Below, piece after piece: positions 7,203 to 15,388 of a DNA stretch of 33,537 nucleotides. The notes under the pieces are model-generated. The model worked only from the letters and a program-made list of their open reading frames with translations, made no database searches and had not been told where the DNA came from. The position numbers and the translations under genes are program-made. This DNA is from Candidatus Gastranaerophilales bacterium (GTDB lineage: Bacteria; Cyanobacteriota; Vampirovibrionia; Gastranaerophilales; Gastranaerophilaceae): assembly GCA_944326485.1 (NCBI GenBank), contig CALVED010000006.1, forward strand, positions 82,944 through 116,480, in the 5' to 3' direction. Within the stretch, counting starts at the first letter, position 1. Every line of letters starts with the position of its first letter.

Positions 7203-9038
7203 TTATACAGTAACTTTTTTTACTTCTTCAATTTCTTTTATCCATTTTGTTATTATTTTATTTGAATCATAAGGTCCTGCTGTTAATTCGGGGTGGAATT
7301 GTACAGTTTTTATTTTATATTCCTCACATTCTATTCCTTCTATTGTATTATCATTTAAATTTATATATGTTATTTTTACATTAGATGGGAGTATACTACT
7401 ATCAACAGCATAACTGTGATTTTGAGAAGTAATAAAAATTTCTCCGCTATTTGTATCTATTATTGGGTGATTACCTCCTCTATGACCATATTTTAGTTTA
7501 AATGTTTTTGCTCCAAGTGCTATTGACAATATTTGATGTCCTAGACATATTCCAAACAATCTTGTTTTACCAAGTAATTTTCTTGTAGTTTCTATTGTAT
7601 GAATTGCATCTTCTGGATTACCCGGACCATTTGATAGCAGTACTGCATCAATATCTTCTTTTAATATTTCTTCTGCATTTACATCTGCGGGATATACTGT
7701 TATATCACAATTCAGATTTTTAAAATTATCCAATATACTTTTCTTTATACCCAAATCTATTATGGCAAGTTTTACGCCATTTCCTGGTATTCTTTCTGTT
7801 CTATATGTTGTTACATCAAGTGTTATATCTTTACTTATTCTATATTCTTTTACTCGGGCTTTTATCTCTGGTGTAATATCACCTGTTGTTATTGCACAGT
7901 TCATTGCTCCATAATTTCTTATTATTTGGGTTAAATATCTTGTATCTATTCCTTTTAATCCAATGATGTTATTTTGCTTAAGATATTCAGGAAGAGATAT
8001 ATAACTTTTATAGTGTGATTCATGTTCGCACATATTTTTTACTATAAATCCTTTAGCATGAATCTTTCCGCTTTCAAAATCATCTTTGTTTATTCCATAA
8101 TTTCCGATTTCAGGATATGTCATAACAATAGTTTGTCCAGCATAAGAAGGATCTGTTAAAATTTCTTGATATCCTACCATTGAAGTATTAAATACAATTT
8201 CTCCGTAAGATGTTCCTTCTGCACCTATTGATTCACCTTCAAAAATCATTCCGTTTTCAAGTATTAATTTCCCTTTTGAAATGGCATAAGATTTATTTTG
8301 TGTTAATAGAGCATTTTCTATCTCTTCGTATATCATTTGAATGGCTTTTATTTTGTCCGGAGCATTTGTTACTGCTCTTCCTATTACCAGATAATCAGCA
8401 CCTTCTTTTATTGCAATGCTTGGAGTTGCTAATCTTTTTTGATCATCTTTATTTGACCATTCAGGTCTAATTCCGGGACAAAGCACTTTAAAATCTTTAC
8501 CGCAGGCTTGTTTTATTTTTTTTGCTTCCCATACACTTGCTACAACTCCGTCTAAACCCGCTTTTTTTGCCAAAATGGCTAAATTTATTGCGTATTCATC
8601 TGGTTTGTATGATATTTTTAACTCGTTTTTTAAACATTCTTCGCTAATACTTGTTAGAAGAGTAACACCTAAAATTGTAGGGTTTTCTCTTCCGAGCTCT
8701 TTTGCGGTTTTTCTTGCTGCTTCTTGTGATTTTCTCATCATTTCTTCGCCGCCACCGGCATGGACATTAAAAAATGATGCTCCGTTTCTTATTATATTTT
8801 CTGACGCTTTTGCTACTGTATTTGGTATATCGTGCAGTTTTACATCAAAGAAAAATTTTATATTTTGTTCCTGCATAAATTTGAATATTTCAAGTCCGTT
8901 ACCTGTGAATAACTGCAGTCCGACTTTAAATGTTCCTACATAATCTTTTAATTGAGTTATTATTTTCTTAGCTTGTTCTATATCATCTACATCAAGTGCT
9001 AGAACTATTTTTTCTTTAATTTCAGGTCTTATTTGCAT
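7203..9038 (-). CDS. pyrF-carA: Fused orotidine-5'-phosphate decarboxylase / carbamoyl-phosphate synthase small subunit (PyrF-CarA)
   Basis: One uninterrupted 611-residue frame contains two complete enzymes. Residues 1 to about 245 are OMP decarboxylase (last step, OMP to UMP): LALDVD near 13-18, FKVG at 37-40, the catalytic DVKLHD (D65, K67, D70), and VIGRAVT at 218-224 for phosphate binding. Residues about 254-606 are CarA (first step): the N-terminal domain begins KGKLILENGMIFEGESIGA, and the class I glutaminase has Cys498 in FGICLGHQ and His582/Glu584 in FHPE. The linker, about residues 240-256, has no internal Met or ribosome site that would suggest a separate carA start. It has a ribosome site (GGATAAAG) and starts 5 bases after pyrC. 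Separate pyrF and carA are the norm, and I do not know this order as a standard fusion. Frame continuity over both domains argues against an assembly error. Confidence 0.95.
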   Translation of the reverse strand: MQIRPEIKEKIVLALDVDDIEQAKKIITQLKDYVGTFKVGLQLFTGNGLEIFKFMQEQNIKFFFDVKLHDIPNTVAKASENIIRNGASFFNVHAGGGEEMMRKSQEAARKTAKELGRENPTILGVTLLTSISEECLKNELKISYKPDEYAINLAILAKKAGLDGVVASVWEAKKIKQACGKDFKVLCPGIRPEWSNKDDQKRLATPSIAIKEGADYLVIGRAVTNAPDKIKAIQMIYEEIENALLTQNKSYAISKGKLILENGMIFEGESIGAEGTSYGEIVFNTSMVGYQEILTDPSYAGQTIVMTYPEIGNYGINKDDFESGKIHAKGFIVKNMCEHESHYKSYISLPEYLKQNNIIGLKGIDTRYLTQIIRNYGAMNCAITTGDITPEIKARVKEYRISKDITLDVTTYRTERIPGNGVKLAIIDLGIKKSILDNFKNLNCDITVYPADVNAEEILKEDIDAVLLSNGPGNPEDAIHTIETTRKLLGKTRLFGICLGHQILSIALGAKTFKLKYGHRGGNHPIIDTNSGEIFITSQNHSYAVDSSILPSNVKITYINLNDNTIEGIECEEYKIKTVQFHPELTAGPYDSNKIITKWIKEIEEVKKVTV

Positions 9039-9043
9039 TTTCT

Positions 9044-10318
9044 TTATCCTATATTATATATTTTACCTTTTATTATTGTTAATTTTGCTTTGCCTTTCAA
9101 TTTGTAACCGTCAAAAGGTGATATTCTGCATTTGGATTTAAATTTAGATGCATTAACTATCCATTCTTCATTTAAATCAATAACTGTTAAATTGGCTTCT
9201 TCCCCTATCGCTATATTTCCTTGATTTTTTATATTCAAAATAGATGCAGGATTGTATGTTAGTTTCTTTATAGCTTCTATTAATGAGAGATTATTATTAT
9301 GTACAAGATAGGTTAGAGTTATTCCTAATGCTGTTTCAAAACCGGCTATTCCCATCGGTGCATTTTGTATAGGAAGCTGTTTTTCATGTACTGTATGAGG
9401 AGCGTGATCTGTTGCTATAACATCTATTGTTCCATCTTTAAGTCCATCTATTATTGCTTTTATATCTTCTTTTGTTCTTAAAGGTGGATTTACCTTATAT
9501 TTTGCTTCATAGTTTGTTATATCATCTTCACAAAGACTAAAATAGTGAGGTGCTGTTTCTGCTGTTACTTTTAGACCTTCTTTTTTGGCTTGTCTTATTA
9601 ATTCTACCGAGCGCTTTGTTGATACATGGGCAAAATGATATTTCCCATTTATACTTCTTACTACTTCAAGTTCTCTTGCTATTGCCAGAGATTCTGTTAT
9701 GGCAGGAATTCCCTTTAGTCCCAGCCGAGTGGATACTTTTCCTTCATTTATTGCACCGCCATTTGCCAGAGATGAGTCTTCTGAATGCGATATTATAATT
9801 GAATTATGAGAATTTATGTATTTTAAAGCTTCTCTTAGTAAATGCATATTTTCAATGGGCTTTCCATCATCTGAAAATGCAATGGCCCCATTTGCTATAA
9901 GTTCTGATACATTAACTATTTTTTCACCATAAAGTCCTTTTGTGACTGCGCATATCGGATAAAATCCTATTTCACTTGCTTCTTTTGCTTTTTGTTTTAT
10001 ATAACTTAAAGTTGTCGTGTTATCTGTTTGCGGATTTGTATTTGCCATAGGGCATATTGCTGTATAGCCACCATTTATTGCTGATTCTATTCCTGTTTTT
10101 ATTGTTTCTTTTGAATTAAACCCCGGTTCTCTTAAGTGGCAATGTATATCTATTAATCCAGGAACTATTATCTTACCTGTTAAATCTATTAATTCTTCAT
10201 TTTCTTTTGGTAATAAATTTTTTCCTATTTCAATAATATTTTTATTTTCTATTCTTATATCTGATATATCTTCAAAATTATTTTGAGGATTTATAATTTT
10301 ACCGTTTTTAAGAAGCAT
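9044..10318 (-). CDS. pyrC: Dihydroorotase
   Basis: It closes N-carbamoyl-aspartate to dihydroorotate, the third step of UMP synthesis. It is a 424-residue amidohydrolase of the longer (class I) type. The metal site is complete: HCH (H59, H61) in GLIDIHCHLREPG, Asp151 in FSDDGKP, His178, His231 in FAHVST, and the catalytic Asp304 in ATDHAPHT. The start is ATG with AAAGGAG upstream, and it overlaps the end of pyrB by 11 bases, so the two are translationally linked. The aspartate transcarbamoylase next door is the partner of such enzymes in some bacteria; no separate inactive PyrC homolog is present here. Confidence 0.96.
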   Translation of the reverse strand: MLLKNGKIINPQNNFEDISDIRIENKNIIEIGKNLLPKENEELIDLTGKIIVPGLIDIHCHLREPGFNSKETIKTGIESAINGGYTAICPMANTNPQTDNTTTLSYIKQKAKEASEIGFYPICAVTKGLYGEKIVNVSELIANGAIAFSDDGKPIENMHLLREALKYINSHNSIIISHSEDSSLANGGAINEGKVSTRLGLKGIPAITESLAIARELEVVRSINGKYHFAHVSTKRSVELIRQAKKEGLKVTAETAPHYFSLCEDDITNYEAKYKVNPPLRTKEDIKAIIDGLKDGTIDVIATDHAPHTVHEKQLPIQNAPMGIAGFETALGITLTYLVHNNNLSLIEAIKKLTYNPASILNIKNQGNIAIGEEANLTVIDLNEEWIVNASKFKSKCRISPFDGYKLKGKAKLTIIKGKIYNIG

Positions 10319-11225
10319 TTGTATCTCCTTTTAGTAATGTGTTTAAAACAGCCATTCTTACATAAACTCCGTTTTGGGCTTGTTCAAGTATTGTTTTCCC
10401 TACGTTATTGTCTAATAGTTCTGATGAAACTTCTATATTTCTGTTAGCTGGTCCCGGGTGCATTAATATTACATCTTCTGCTGCATATTCTTTTAAAAGT
10501 TTAGAGTCAATTTCGTATAATCTTTTATATTCTGATGAATCCGGGTAGCCTTCTTTATCGTGTCTTTCATTTTGCACTCTTAAAACCATAACTACGTTTG
10601 CATCTGTTATTGCAGATTTAACATCATTATGATACGTAACATTAAATGCTTCAAAATTTTCAAACTGTAAGTATGTTGGAGCGCATAAGTGTATTTGTGC
10701 TCCGAATTTTGTCAGAAGATTTATATTCGATTTTGCTACTCTGCTATGAGATACATCTCCTATAATTGTGATTTTTTTATTTTCCACACTCCCTATTTTT
10801 TCGAGCATTGTGTAAAAATCTAATAACGCCTGGGTTGGATGTGCATGGGTTCCATCACCTCCGTTTATGAATTTTATAGGATATTTTACTTGGCTCATTA
10901 CATTATTTATTATGCCTGACAAACTATGTCTTATTACAACTGCATTTACTCCTAAAAAATATAAGTTCTCTATTGTATCTTTTAGGCTTTCTCCCTTTGA
11001 TAGTGAAGAATGATTAGCATCAAAGTTTATTATATTCATTCCTAACTTTTGTCCTGTAATTTCAAAACTGCATCTTGTTCGTGTTGAATTTTCATAAAAC
11101 ATTAATGCTAATGTTTTTGAGTTAACGTCAGATTCTTTTTTGCCGTTTTTAAATTCTTTGGCAACATTTATTATGTTTATTATTTCTTCTTTTGATAAGC
11201 TTTTTATATCAATTAAATGATTCAT
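10308..11225 (-). CDS. pyrB: Aspartate carbamoyltransferase catalytic chain
   Basis: It condenses carbamoyl phosphate with aspartate. The 305-residue length is typical of a catalytic chain. Active-site motifs are present: FYENSTRTRCSFE (STRTR at 47-51), SSLSKGES with Lys77, HPTQALLDFYTM (129 onward), VLRVQNERH and HPGPANRNIE. No regulatory chain (pyrI) lies in the operon, so allosteric control by nucleotides of the E. coli type is not expected. Its ATG overlaps the pyrE stop by one base (TAATG), which implies translational coupling. Confidence 0.97.
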   Translation of the reverse strand: MNHLIDIKSLSKEEIINIINVAKEFKNGKKESDVNSKTLALMFYENSTRTRCSFEITGQKLGMNIINFDANHSSLSKGESLKDTIENLYFLGVNAVVIRHSLSGIINNVMSQVKYPIKFINGGDGTHAHPTQALLDFYTMLEKIGSVENKKITIIGDVSHSRVAKSNINLLTKFGAQIHLCAPTYLQFENFEAFNVTYHNDVKSAITDANVVMVLRVQNERHDKEGYPDSSEYKRLYEIDSKLLKEYAAEDVILMHPGPANRNIEVSSELLDNNVGKTILEQAQNGVYVRMAVLNTLLKGDTNAS

Positions 11226-11800
11226 TATGCTTTCGCCTTTTCTTCTCTGCTTCCCGGTTTTACTAATGGAATACCTTCTTTACATAAAGGACAATCATTT
11301 GGGTCATATACAACAGGGTCTATTTGAATTAATGATTTGATGTTATATTCTGTTTTGCCTTTTGTTCTGTCTACTATACATCCTACAGCAACTACTTCAG
11401 GCTCAAATTCTTTTATAGCTTCCATTGTTTCTTTTATTGTTCTTGCTGTTGTAATTACATCTTCTATTATTACAACTTTTTCGCCCTTTTTAAGAGTATA
11501 ACCTCTTCTTAATTGCATAGTCCCATCTTTTCTTTCTACGAAAAGATTACGTTTCTTTGCGTTTTTTGCTGTTTCATATCCTATAATTACAGCGCCTATT
11601 GCAGGTGCTACTATTGTATCAAATTCTATTTCGGATAATTTCTCTGCTAACATTTTACCAATTTTCTCTGTTATATCCGGGTATTGATATAATTTAGCAC
11701 ATTGAAAATATATATCAGAATGAAGTCCTGATGTTAAACAAAAGTGACCGTGCAATACTCCTTGTGCTTTTTCCAGTAATTCTAAAACTTCATTTGCCAT
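11225..11800 (-). CDS. pyrE: Orotate phosphoribosyltransferase
   Basis: It joins orotate to PRPP to give OMP, which is then decarboxylated by the PyrF half of the fused protein downstream. The PRPP-binding loop is VVIIEDVITTARTI; the usual TTGGS is TTART here, a noticeable change. The preceding LRRGYTLKKGEKV is typical. The C-terminus has CPLCKEGIPLVKPGSRE, a Cys-pair ending characteristic of the longer Thermus/cyanobacteria-type PyrE rather than the E. coli type. Length is 191 residues. The start is ATG with GAGGA upstream; only one base separates it from pyrD. Confidence 0.94.
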   Translation of the reverse strand: MANEVLELLEKAQGVLHGHFCLTSGLHSDIYFQCAKLYQYPDITEKIGKMLAEKLSEIEFDTIVAPAIGAVIIGYETAKNAKKRNLFVERKDGTMQLRRGYTLKKGEKVVIIEDVITTARTIKETMEAIKEFEPEVVAVGCIVDRTKGKTEYNIKSLIQIDPVVYDPNDCPLCKEGIPLVKPGSREEKAKA

Positions 11801-11801
11801 T

Positions 11802-12728
11802 TTATTTCCTCAATTCTTCTTTTAATTCATCTAAATCTTTATATCCGTTTTTAATTATGTACTCTTCAAGTTCATTTACTAATTTTTCTGATATTTCAGG
11901 GTGAGTAAAATTAGCTGTACCTATTTCAACTGCTTCTGCTCCTGCAGCGAAAAATTCTAAAACATCATCTATTGTTTCTATACCGCCAATTCCTATTATA
12001 GGTATATCTATTACTTGTGATAGTCTATATACGCAACTTATTGCAACAGGTTTTATTCCTATACCGGAATATCCCCCTTGAATAATTGTTTTTGTTACTT
12101 TGCCTTGTTGATTATTTATTTTTATAGACATTCCTTTTAGAGTATTTATTGCACTAATAGCATCGGCTCCTGCTTTTTGAACGGCAAGTCCTAAATTTTC
12201 TATTCTTGTTACGTTTGGAGTTAATTTTACTATTAAGTACCCTTTATATTCTTCTCTTATTGCTTTGATTAGTTCATATAAAGAATTTTCATCTACTCCA
12301 AATTCTAAGCAGCCCTGTTTTACATTCGGGCATGATACATTTACTTCTATTGCTTTTATTGAATTTTCCTGACAGATTTTACCAAGTTCAATATATTCAT
12401 CTATTGTTGAACCTGCAATATTCATAATGTAGTCAATATTTTTTGCTTTTAAAATTGGAACTTTTTCATCAATAAATCTTTTTATTCCTATATTTTCAAG
12501 TCCTATTGAATTTATCATTCCTGCTTTTGTTTCTGTAATTCTTATGTTCTTGTTACCAGCTCTTGGATATAGTGAAATTGCTTTTGTGATAATAGCACCA
12601 AGTTTTGATAAATTAATAAATTCATCAAATTCATTTGCATATCCGAATGTACCTGAGGCCGTAAGTATTGGATTTTTTAATACCAAATTATTTAATGTTG
12701 TTTTTAGATAGTTCTCAGTTATTGCCAT
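11802..12728 (-). CDS. pyrD: Dihydroorotate dehydrogenase catalytic subunit, class 1B
   Basis: This FMN enzyme oxidises dihydroorotate to orotate and passes electrons to PyrK. The 308-residue length and lack of a membrane N-terminus fit class 1B, as does the partner pyrK just upstream. Motifs include NPILTASGTFGYANEF, IEVNVSCPNVKQG with the catalytic Cys, KLTPNVTRI, and the C-terminal FMN phosphate region IPIIGIGGIETIDDVLEFFAAGAEAVEIGTA (given here as a region, near 238-268). The NAD-linked heterotetramer (PyrD2-PyrK2) suits an anaerobe that does not use a respiratory quinone for this step. It overlaps pyrK by 10 bases and has GAGG before its ATG. Confidence 0.96.
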   Translation of the reverse strand: MAITENYLKTTLNNLVLKNPILTASGTFGYANEFDEFINLSKLGAIITKAISLYPRAGNKNIRITETKAGMINSIGLENIGIKRFIDEKVPILKAKNIDYIMNIAGSTIDEYIELGKICQENSIKAIEVNVSCPNVKQGCLEFGVDENSLYELIKAIREEYKGYLIVKLTPNVTRIENLGLAVQKAGADAISAINTLKGMSIKINNQQGKVTKTIIQGGYSGIGIKPVAISCVYRLSQVIDIPIIGIGGIETIDDVLEFFAAGAEAVEIGTANFTHPEISEKLVNELEEYIIKNGYKDLDELKEELRK

Positions 12729-13480
12729 ACAACCTCACTTCCTTTGAAAACAGGTCCATCTTTACATACAGTTGCATTTATAACTTTTCCGTCTTTTTTA
12801 ATGTCTATCACACATCCTCTGCATACTCCAATCCCGCATGCCATTACTTTTTCCATTGCTACTTGCGTCTCAATTCCATATCTTTCTCCAAGTTCTGCTA
12901 TTAGCTTTAAAACAATATAAGGACCACAAGCATATATAATTTTAGGTTTATATTCATTAATTATTACGCCTATATAATTTAAAACACTTCCCTTTTCTCC
13001 AAAAGAACCATCATCTGTACATATAAAATCACTTTTTGTATTTTGAGGTATTTCTTCTTTATTTAAAAATCCTGTTAAAAATAAATTTTCTATATTTTTT
13101 TCATCTAACTTTGTCTTTAAATATGAAATAGGAGCAACTCCGATACCTGCCCCTACTAATAATGATTTTTTATTTTCTATATTAAAATGATTTCCTAATG
13201 GCCCTATTATATCAATTGTTTCATCCTTTTTTAAAGACTTTATAAATTTGGTGCCTTTCCCTCTTTCCTTAACCAGAATTCCAATTTTCCCATTATTATT
13301 TGAAAATACACTAAATGGTCTTCTTAAGGTTAATCCTTCACAATATATTGATATAAATTGACCTGCTTTTACTTCAACTGGTTTATCACATTCTATTTCT
13401 ACAAAAAAAGAACTTTTACTTACCTGTTCATTCTTTACTATTTTTGCTTTATATATTTTTTTCTCTTCTTTTTTTATCAT
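12719..13480 (-). CDS. pyrK: Dihydroorotate dehydrogenase electron-transfer subunit
   Basis: It carries electrons from PyrD's FMN through [2Fe-2S] and FAD to NAD+. The 253-residue protein has the ferredoxin-reductase layout: FAD-binding LRRPFSVFS (52-60), nucleotide-binding LVGAGIGVAPISYL (108-121), YACGP (183-187), and C-terminal [2Fe-2S] cysteines C215-x4-C220-x2-C223-x15-C239. It is the first gene of the pyr operon. The leader between the promoter and its ATG is about 110 bases and contains a short ORF and a terminator-like hairpin, which suggests control by attenuation. Confidence 0.95.
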   Translation of the reverse strand: MIKKEEKKIYKAKIVKNEQVSKSSFFVEIECDKPVEVKAGQFISIYCEGLTLRRPFSVFSNNNGKIGILVKERGKGTKFIKSLKKDETIDIIGPLGNHFNIENKKSLLVGAGIGVAPISYLKTKLDEKNIENLFLTGFLNKEEIPQNTKSDFICTDDGSFGEKGSVLNYIGVIINEYKPKIIYACGPYIVLKLIAELGERYGIETQVAMEKVMACGIGVCRGCVIDIKKDGKVINATVCKDGPVFKGSEVVWQ

Positions 13481-13506
13481 TTCTATCTCTTTTTTGTTAA
13501 ATTCTC

Positions 13507-13539
13507 AAAAAAAAAGAAAAACGGAAAGTTTTTCTTTTT
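13507..13539 (-). terminator. Leader hairpin with U-tract ahead of pyrK (putative attenuator)
   Basis: Perfect 12-bp arms, AAAAAGAAAAAC and GTTTTTCTTTTT (13511-13522 and 13528-13539), surround a 5-nt loop. Read on the minus strand the hairpin runs straight into a T9 tract. It sits 26 bases before the pyrK ATG and downstream of the pyr promoter, where a terminator makes sense only as an attenuator. Only two of the twelve pairs are G-C, so it would be a weak terminator. The stop codon of the 12-codon leader ORF overlaps the first arm. Confidence 0.6.
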
Positions 13540-13576
13540 ATATTATGTATTTAATTTTAAATAAATGATATTTCAT
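13538..13576 (-). CDS. Leader peptide of the pyr operon (12 codons)
   Basis: ATG lies 8 bases after an AAGG ribosome site, about 15 bases from the expected transcript start. The peptide is MKYHLFKIKYII and its TAA overlaps the first arm of the terminator hairpin. The codons are rich in U (TAT, CAT, TTA, TTT, ATT, TAC). This is the arrangement of pyrBI-type attenuation, where slow transcription of U-rich leader at low UTP lets a ribosome reach the hairpin and block termination. No run of one amino acid is seen, so charged-tRNA sensing is less likely. Confidence 0.5.
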   Translation of the reverse strand: MKYHLFKIKYII

Positions 13577-13598
13577 GACTCTTACCTTATTTCTATGT

Positions 13599-13627
13599 AT
13601 TATGAAACCAATCAAAATTAAAGTCAA
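13599..13627 (-). promoter_or_regulatory. Sigma-70-type promoter of the pyr operon
   Basis: On the minus strand TTGACT (-35, 13622-13627) and CATAAT (-10, 13599-13604) are separated by exactly 17 bases. Transcription should begin near 13592, giving a leader of about 110 bases before pyrK. No PyrR-binding loop was recognised by eye. Confidence 0.7.
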
Positions 13628-13753
13628 TTAAAATAAATAACATATTTACAATAAAAAAATTAATAATCCTTATACTCTATCCTTGTAGGTAATTTGGCTG
13701 ATTTATATTTGTAATAAATTACTTTTGTAATATTTTATACGAAAGGATTTTAT

Positions 13754-14173
13754 ATGTTTTCACATAATGACATAACAAAAGATTTATCTAGAGCGAAAAA
13801 ATTTTTTGAAGATATTGTTTCTTTTACAGTAGGACCTTTTTCTCTTGATGATATTATCCATAATAGAATTAATTCAATTAATTTAATTGATGTAAGAGAT
13901 TATAATAATTATATTGATGGACATGTTCCTTATGCTATTCATATACCATATAAAGATGAAAATTTTGATGCTATTGACAAAAGTAAGGTAACAATTGTTT
14001 ATTCTTATTCTGATTCTTGCCCAAGGGCTTATAATACAGCATTAAAATTGATAGAAAAACATTTTCCTGCTGTTGTTTTAAGAGGTGGGTTTAAGGAATG
14101 GAAAAAATTTGATTTTGATATTGTTAAAACTGATTCTGAAGATTATGATGAAGCAGATAAAGATAATAAATAA
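13754..14173 (+). CDS. Rhodanese-like domain protein
   Basis: The start is ATG with GAAAGGA upstream. Residues about 28-125 follow the rhodanese fold pattern: LIDVRDYNNYIDGHVPYAIHIP (near 44-65), the active-loop region IVYSYSDSCPRA (81-92), and VVLRGGFKEWK (107-117). At the position where the catalytic Cys normally follows the aromatic residue (YC) there is Ser84; a Cys occurs five residues later at 89. Sulfur transfer by the standard loop is therefore uncertain, although some relatives use a shifted Cys. The tail is acidic. The gene stands alone, divergent from the pyr operon and followed by a strong shared terminator. The role may be sulfur handling or small-molecule binding. Confidence 0.82.
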   Translation: MFSHNDITKDLSRAKKFFEDIVSFTVGPFSLDDIIHNRINSINLIDVRDYNNYIDGHVPYAIHIPYKDENFDAIDKSKVTIVYSYSDSCPRAYNTALKLIEKHFPAVVLRGGFKEWKKFDFDIVKTDSEDYDEADKDNK

Positions 14174-14195
14174 TGAGTTATTAAGAAAAACTTAT

Positions 14196-14234
14196 AAGCT
14201 GACTTTTGTGTTTTTTTACAAAAGTCAGTTTTTT
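14196..14234 (+). terminator. Strong intrinsic terminator after the rhodanese gene, shared by a convergent gene
   Basis: Perfect 11-bp arms, CTGACTTTTGT (14199-14209) and ACAAAAGTCAG (14218-14228), are followed by T6. The TGA stop of the convergent minus-strand gene (14225-14227) lies inside the second arm, so the structure may act in both directions. Confidence 0.85.
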
Positions 14235-14866
14235 ATATTAACTATAATTATTAGAAATAGTATTAGTATAAGAGAAATTGAAGATAAGAAGATTATAAAT
14301 TTCCAGAAAAAAGAAAGTTTTATTTGTTTTATATTTTCTTTTGATTTTTCTTTTTTATTGTTTTCAATTTTTATTTTTTCTTTTTCTTTTTCTTCTTTAT
14401 ATTTATTAGCAAGAGATTTTTGAGGCTTTTTATTTAACATTAATGTGTCAATATCATAATTTAACTTTAATATCTTTTCTGATGCTCCCTTGTTGTAAAC
14501 GCAGTAATTAATAGAAATTTCGAAGGCTCTCTTTAGACATTCAAGTGCGTTTATTCCGTCTTTTTTTATAGAACCAGAGTGAGCTGATTGGTTTCCATTC
14601 TTTTTTAAAAAATATAAATCATCAATAAATTCTTTTTCTTGTATACTTCCTGTTGAATTTTCTTTCAGTATTGTAAGCATTTCATCAAATGATTTTACTT
14701 CTTGTTTATTTTCTTTGAGTATTTCTTTACAAATTTGTTCTGCAAATCTTCTTGTTTGAACCATGCTTTGTTCAAAATACTCATCTTTATATAGTTTTTC
14801 TGCTTCAACTATAATTTCAAATAGATTATTATTTATTTTCTTTAAAAATTGGAAATTTGTATTCAT
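14225..14866 (-). CDS. DUF4145-like protein with a C-terminal membrane anchor
   Basis: The N-terminal 130 residues are helical and carry the DUF4145-like pattern: ARRFAEQ-type motif (TRRFAEQICKEIL near 38-50), a middle DDLYFLKKNGNQSAH (83-97), matching the L-x-x-(R/K)-x-x-GN-x-AAH signature of that domain, and an adjacent helix. A very Lys/Glu-rich linker (about 155-182) follows, then one hydrophobic helix (about 188-210) at the end. The protein is therefore likely tail-anchored with the domain in the cytosol. DUF4145 occurs in restriction-system subunits and in stand-alone proteins of unknown role; no restriction genes are nearby. No ribosome site is obvious before the ATG. Confidence 0.65.
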   Translation of the reverse strand: MNTNFQFLKKINNNLFEIIVEAEKLYKDEYFEQSMVQTRRFAEQICKEILKENKQEVKSFDEMLTILKENSTGSIQEKEFIDDLYFLKKNGNQSAHSGSIKKDGINALECLKRAFEISINYCVYNKGASEKILKLNYDIDTLMLNKKPQKSLANKYKEEKEKEKIKIENNKKEKSKENIKQIKLSFFWKFIIFLSSISLILILFLIIIVNIKN

Positions 14867-14944
14867 AATTAATATATTTCATTATTTTAAAATATTATAA
14901 TTATTTTAACAAAAAATTTTTTTATAATTTTTAAAAAAATAGAA

Positions 14945-14988
14945 GTCTGAGAAAAAATTCACGATAGATTAAAGTGTGAGCGAATTAA
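14945..14988 (+). repeat. Dispersed repeat, module 1 only (copy C)
   Basis: The sequence from TCTGAGAAAAAATTCACGAT through GTGTGAGCGAATT matches module 1 of the long copies at 2316 and 27327. It sits in the 5' leader of the small gene at 15001 and runs to the edge of its ribosome site (AAGAAAGG). Module 2 is absent. Confidence 0.65.
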
Positions 14989-15000
14989 GAAAGGAAAAAA

Positions 15001-15345
15001 ATGAACGTATCAAAAATATCTATGAATACAGGTGCATCATTTAAAGCACAGACAAAAATTAGTGCGTCTGAAACTATGTTGAGTAAAGAAGACAGAGAAT
15101 ATTTTGAAAAACTTGGATCTAAAGTGGGTACAGATTCTGATACCATTGAAATAGCAATTGGAGATTTGACTCCAAGTAAAATGAATCCTTCTGTATTGAT
15201 TTATAATTATTCAAGTAATACTAAAATTGGTAATGCTGTTACAAAGAAAAGTATGGATATTCCTTTTATAAAGGATGGAGTTAAAAATGAACAAAACTCA
15301 CCTCTAAGTTATCTTACAAAGGTTTTTGATAGAATGATAAAGTAA
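15001..15345 (+). CDS. Small protein of unknown function
   Basis: The start is ATG with a clear ribosome site (AAGAAAGG). It encodes 114 residues with no membrane segment or signal peptide. The N-terminus reads MNVSKISMNTGASFKAQTK, an Ile/Ser-rich stretch ending in ASFKA, reminiscent of short N-terminal motifs common in hypothetical proteins of Gastranaerophilales. The remainder is polar, with KEDREYFEKLG, a beta-like region (DTIEIAIGDLTP) and SVLIYNYSS. No family is recognised. It has its own terminator and a repeat-derived leader, so it is transcribed alone. Confidence 0.65.
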   Translation: MNVSKISMNTGASFKAQTKISASETMLSKEDREYFEKLGSKVGTDSDTIEIAIGDLTPSKMNPSVLIYNYSSNTKIGNAVTKKSMDIPFIKDGVKNEQNSPLSYLTKVFDRMIK

Positions 15346-15388
15346 TTATTATAAATTGAATGTGAGAGAAATTTTTTATAAAAGTTTT

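Noticed and set aside
7203..9038. Possibility that the PyrF-CarA fusion is a sequencing artefact
   Set aside because: Both domains and the linker are in one clean frame with no stop, no compensating frameshift and no second start signal.
13481..13753. PyrR-binding loop or known pyrimidine riboswitch
   Set aside because: No match to the PyrR loop pattern was seen by eye; the leader ORF and terminator explain the region better.
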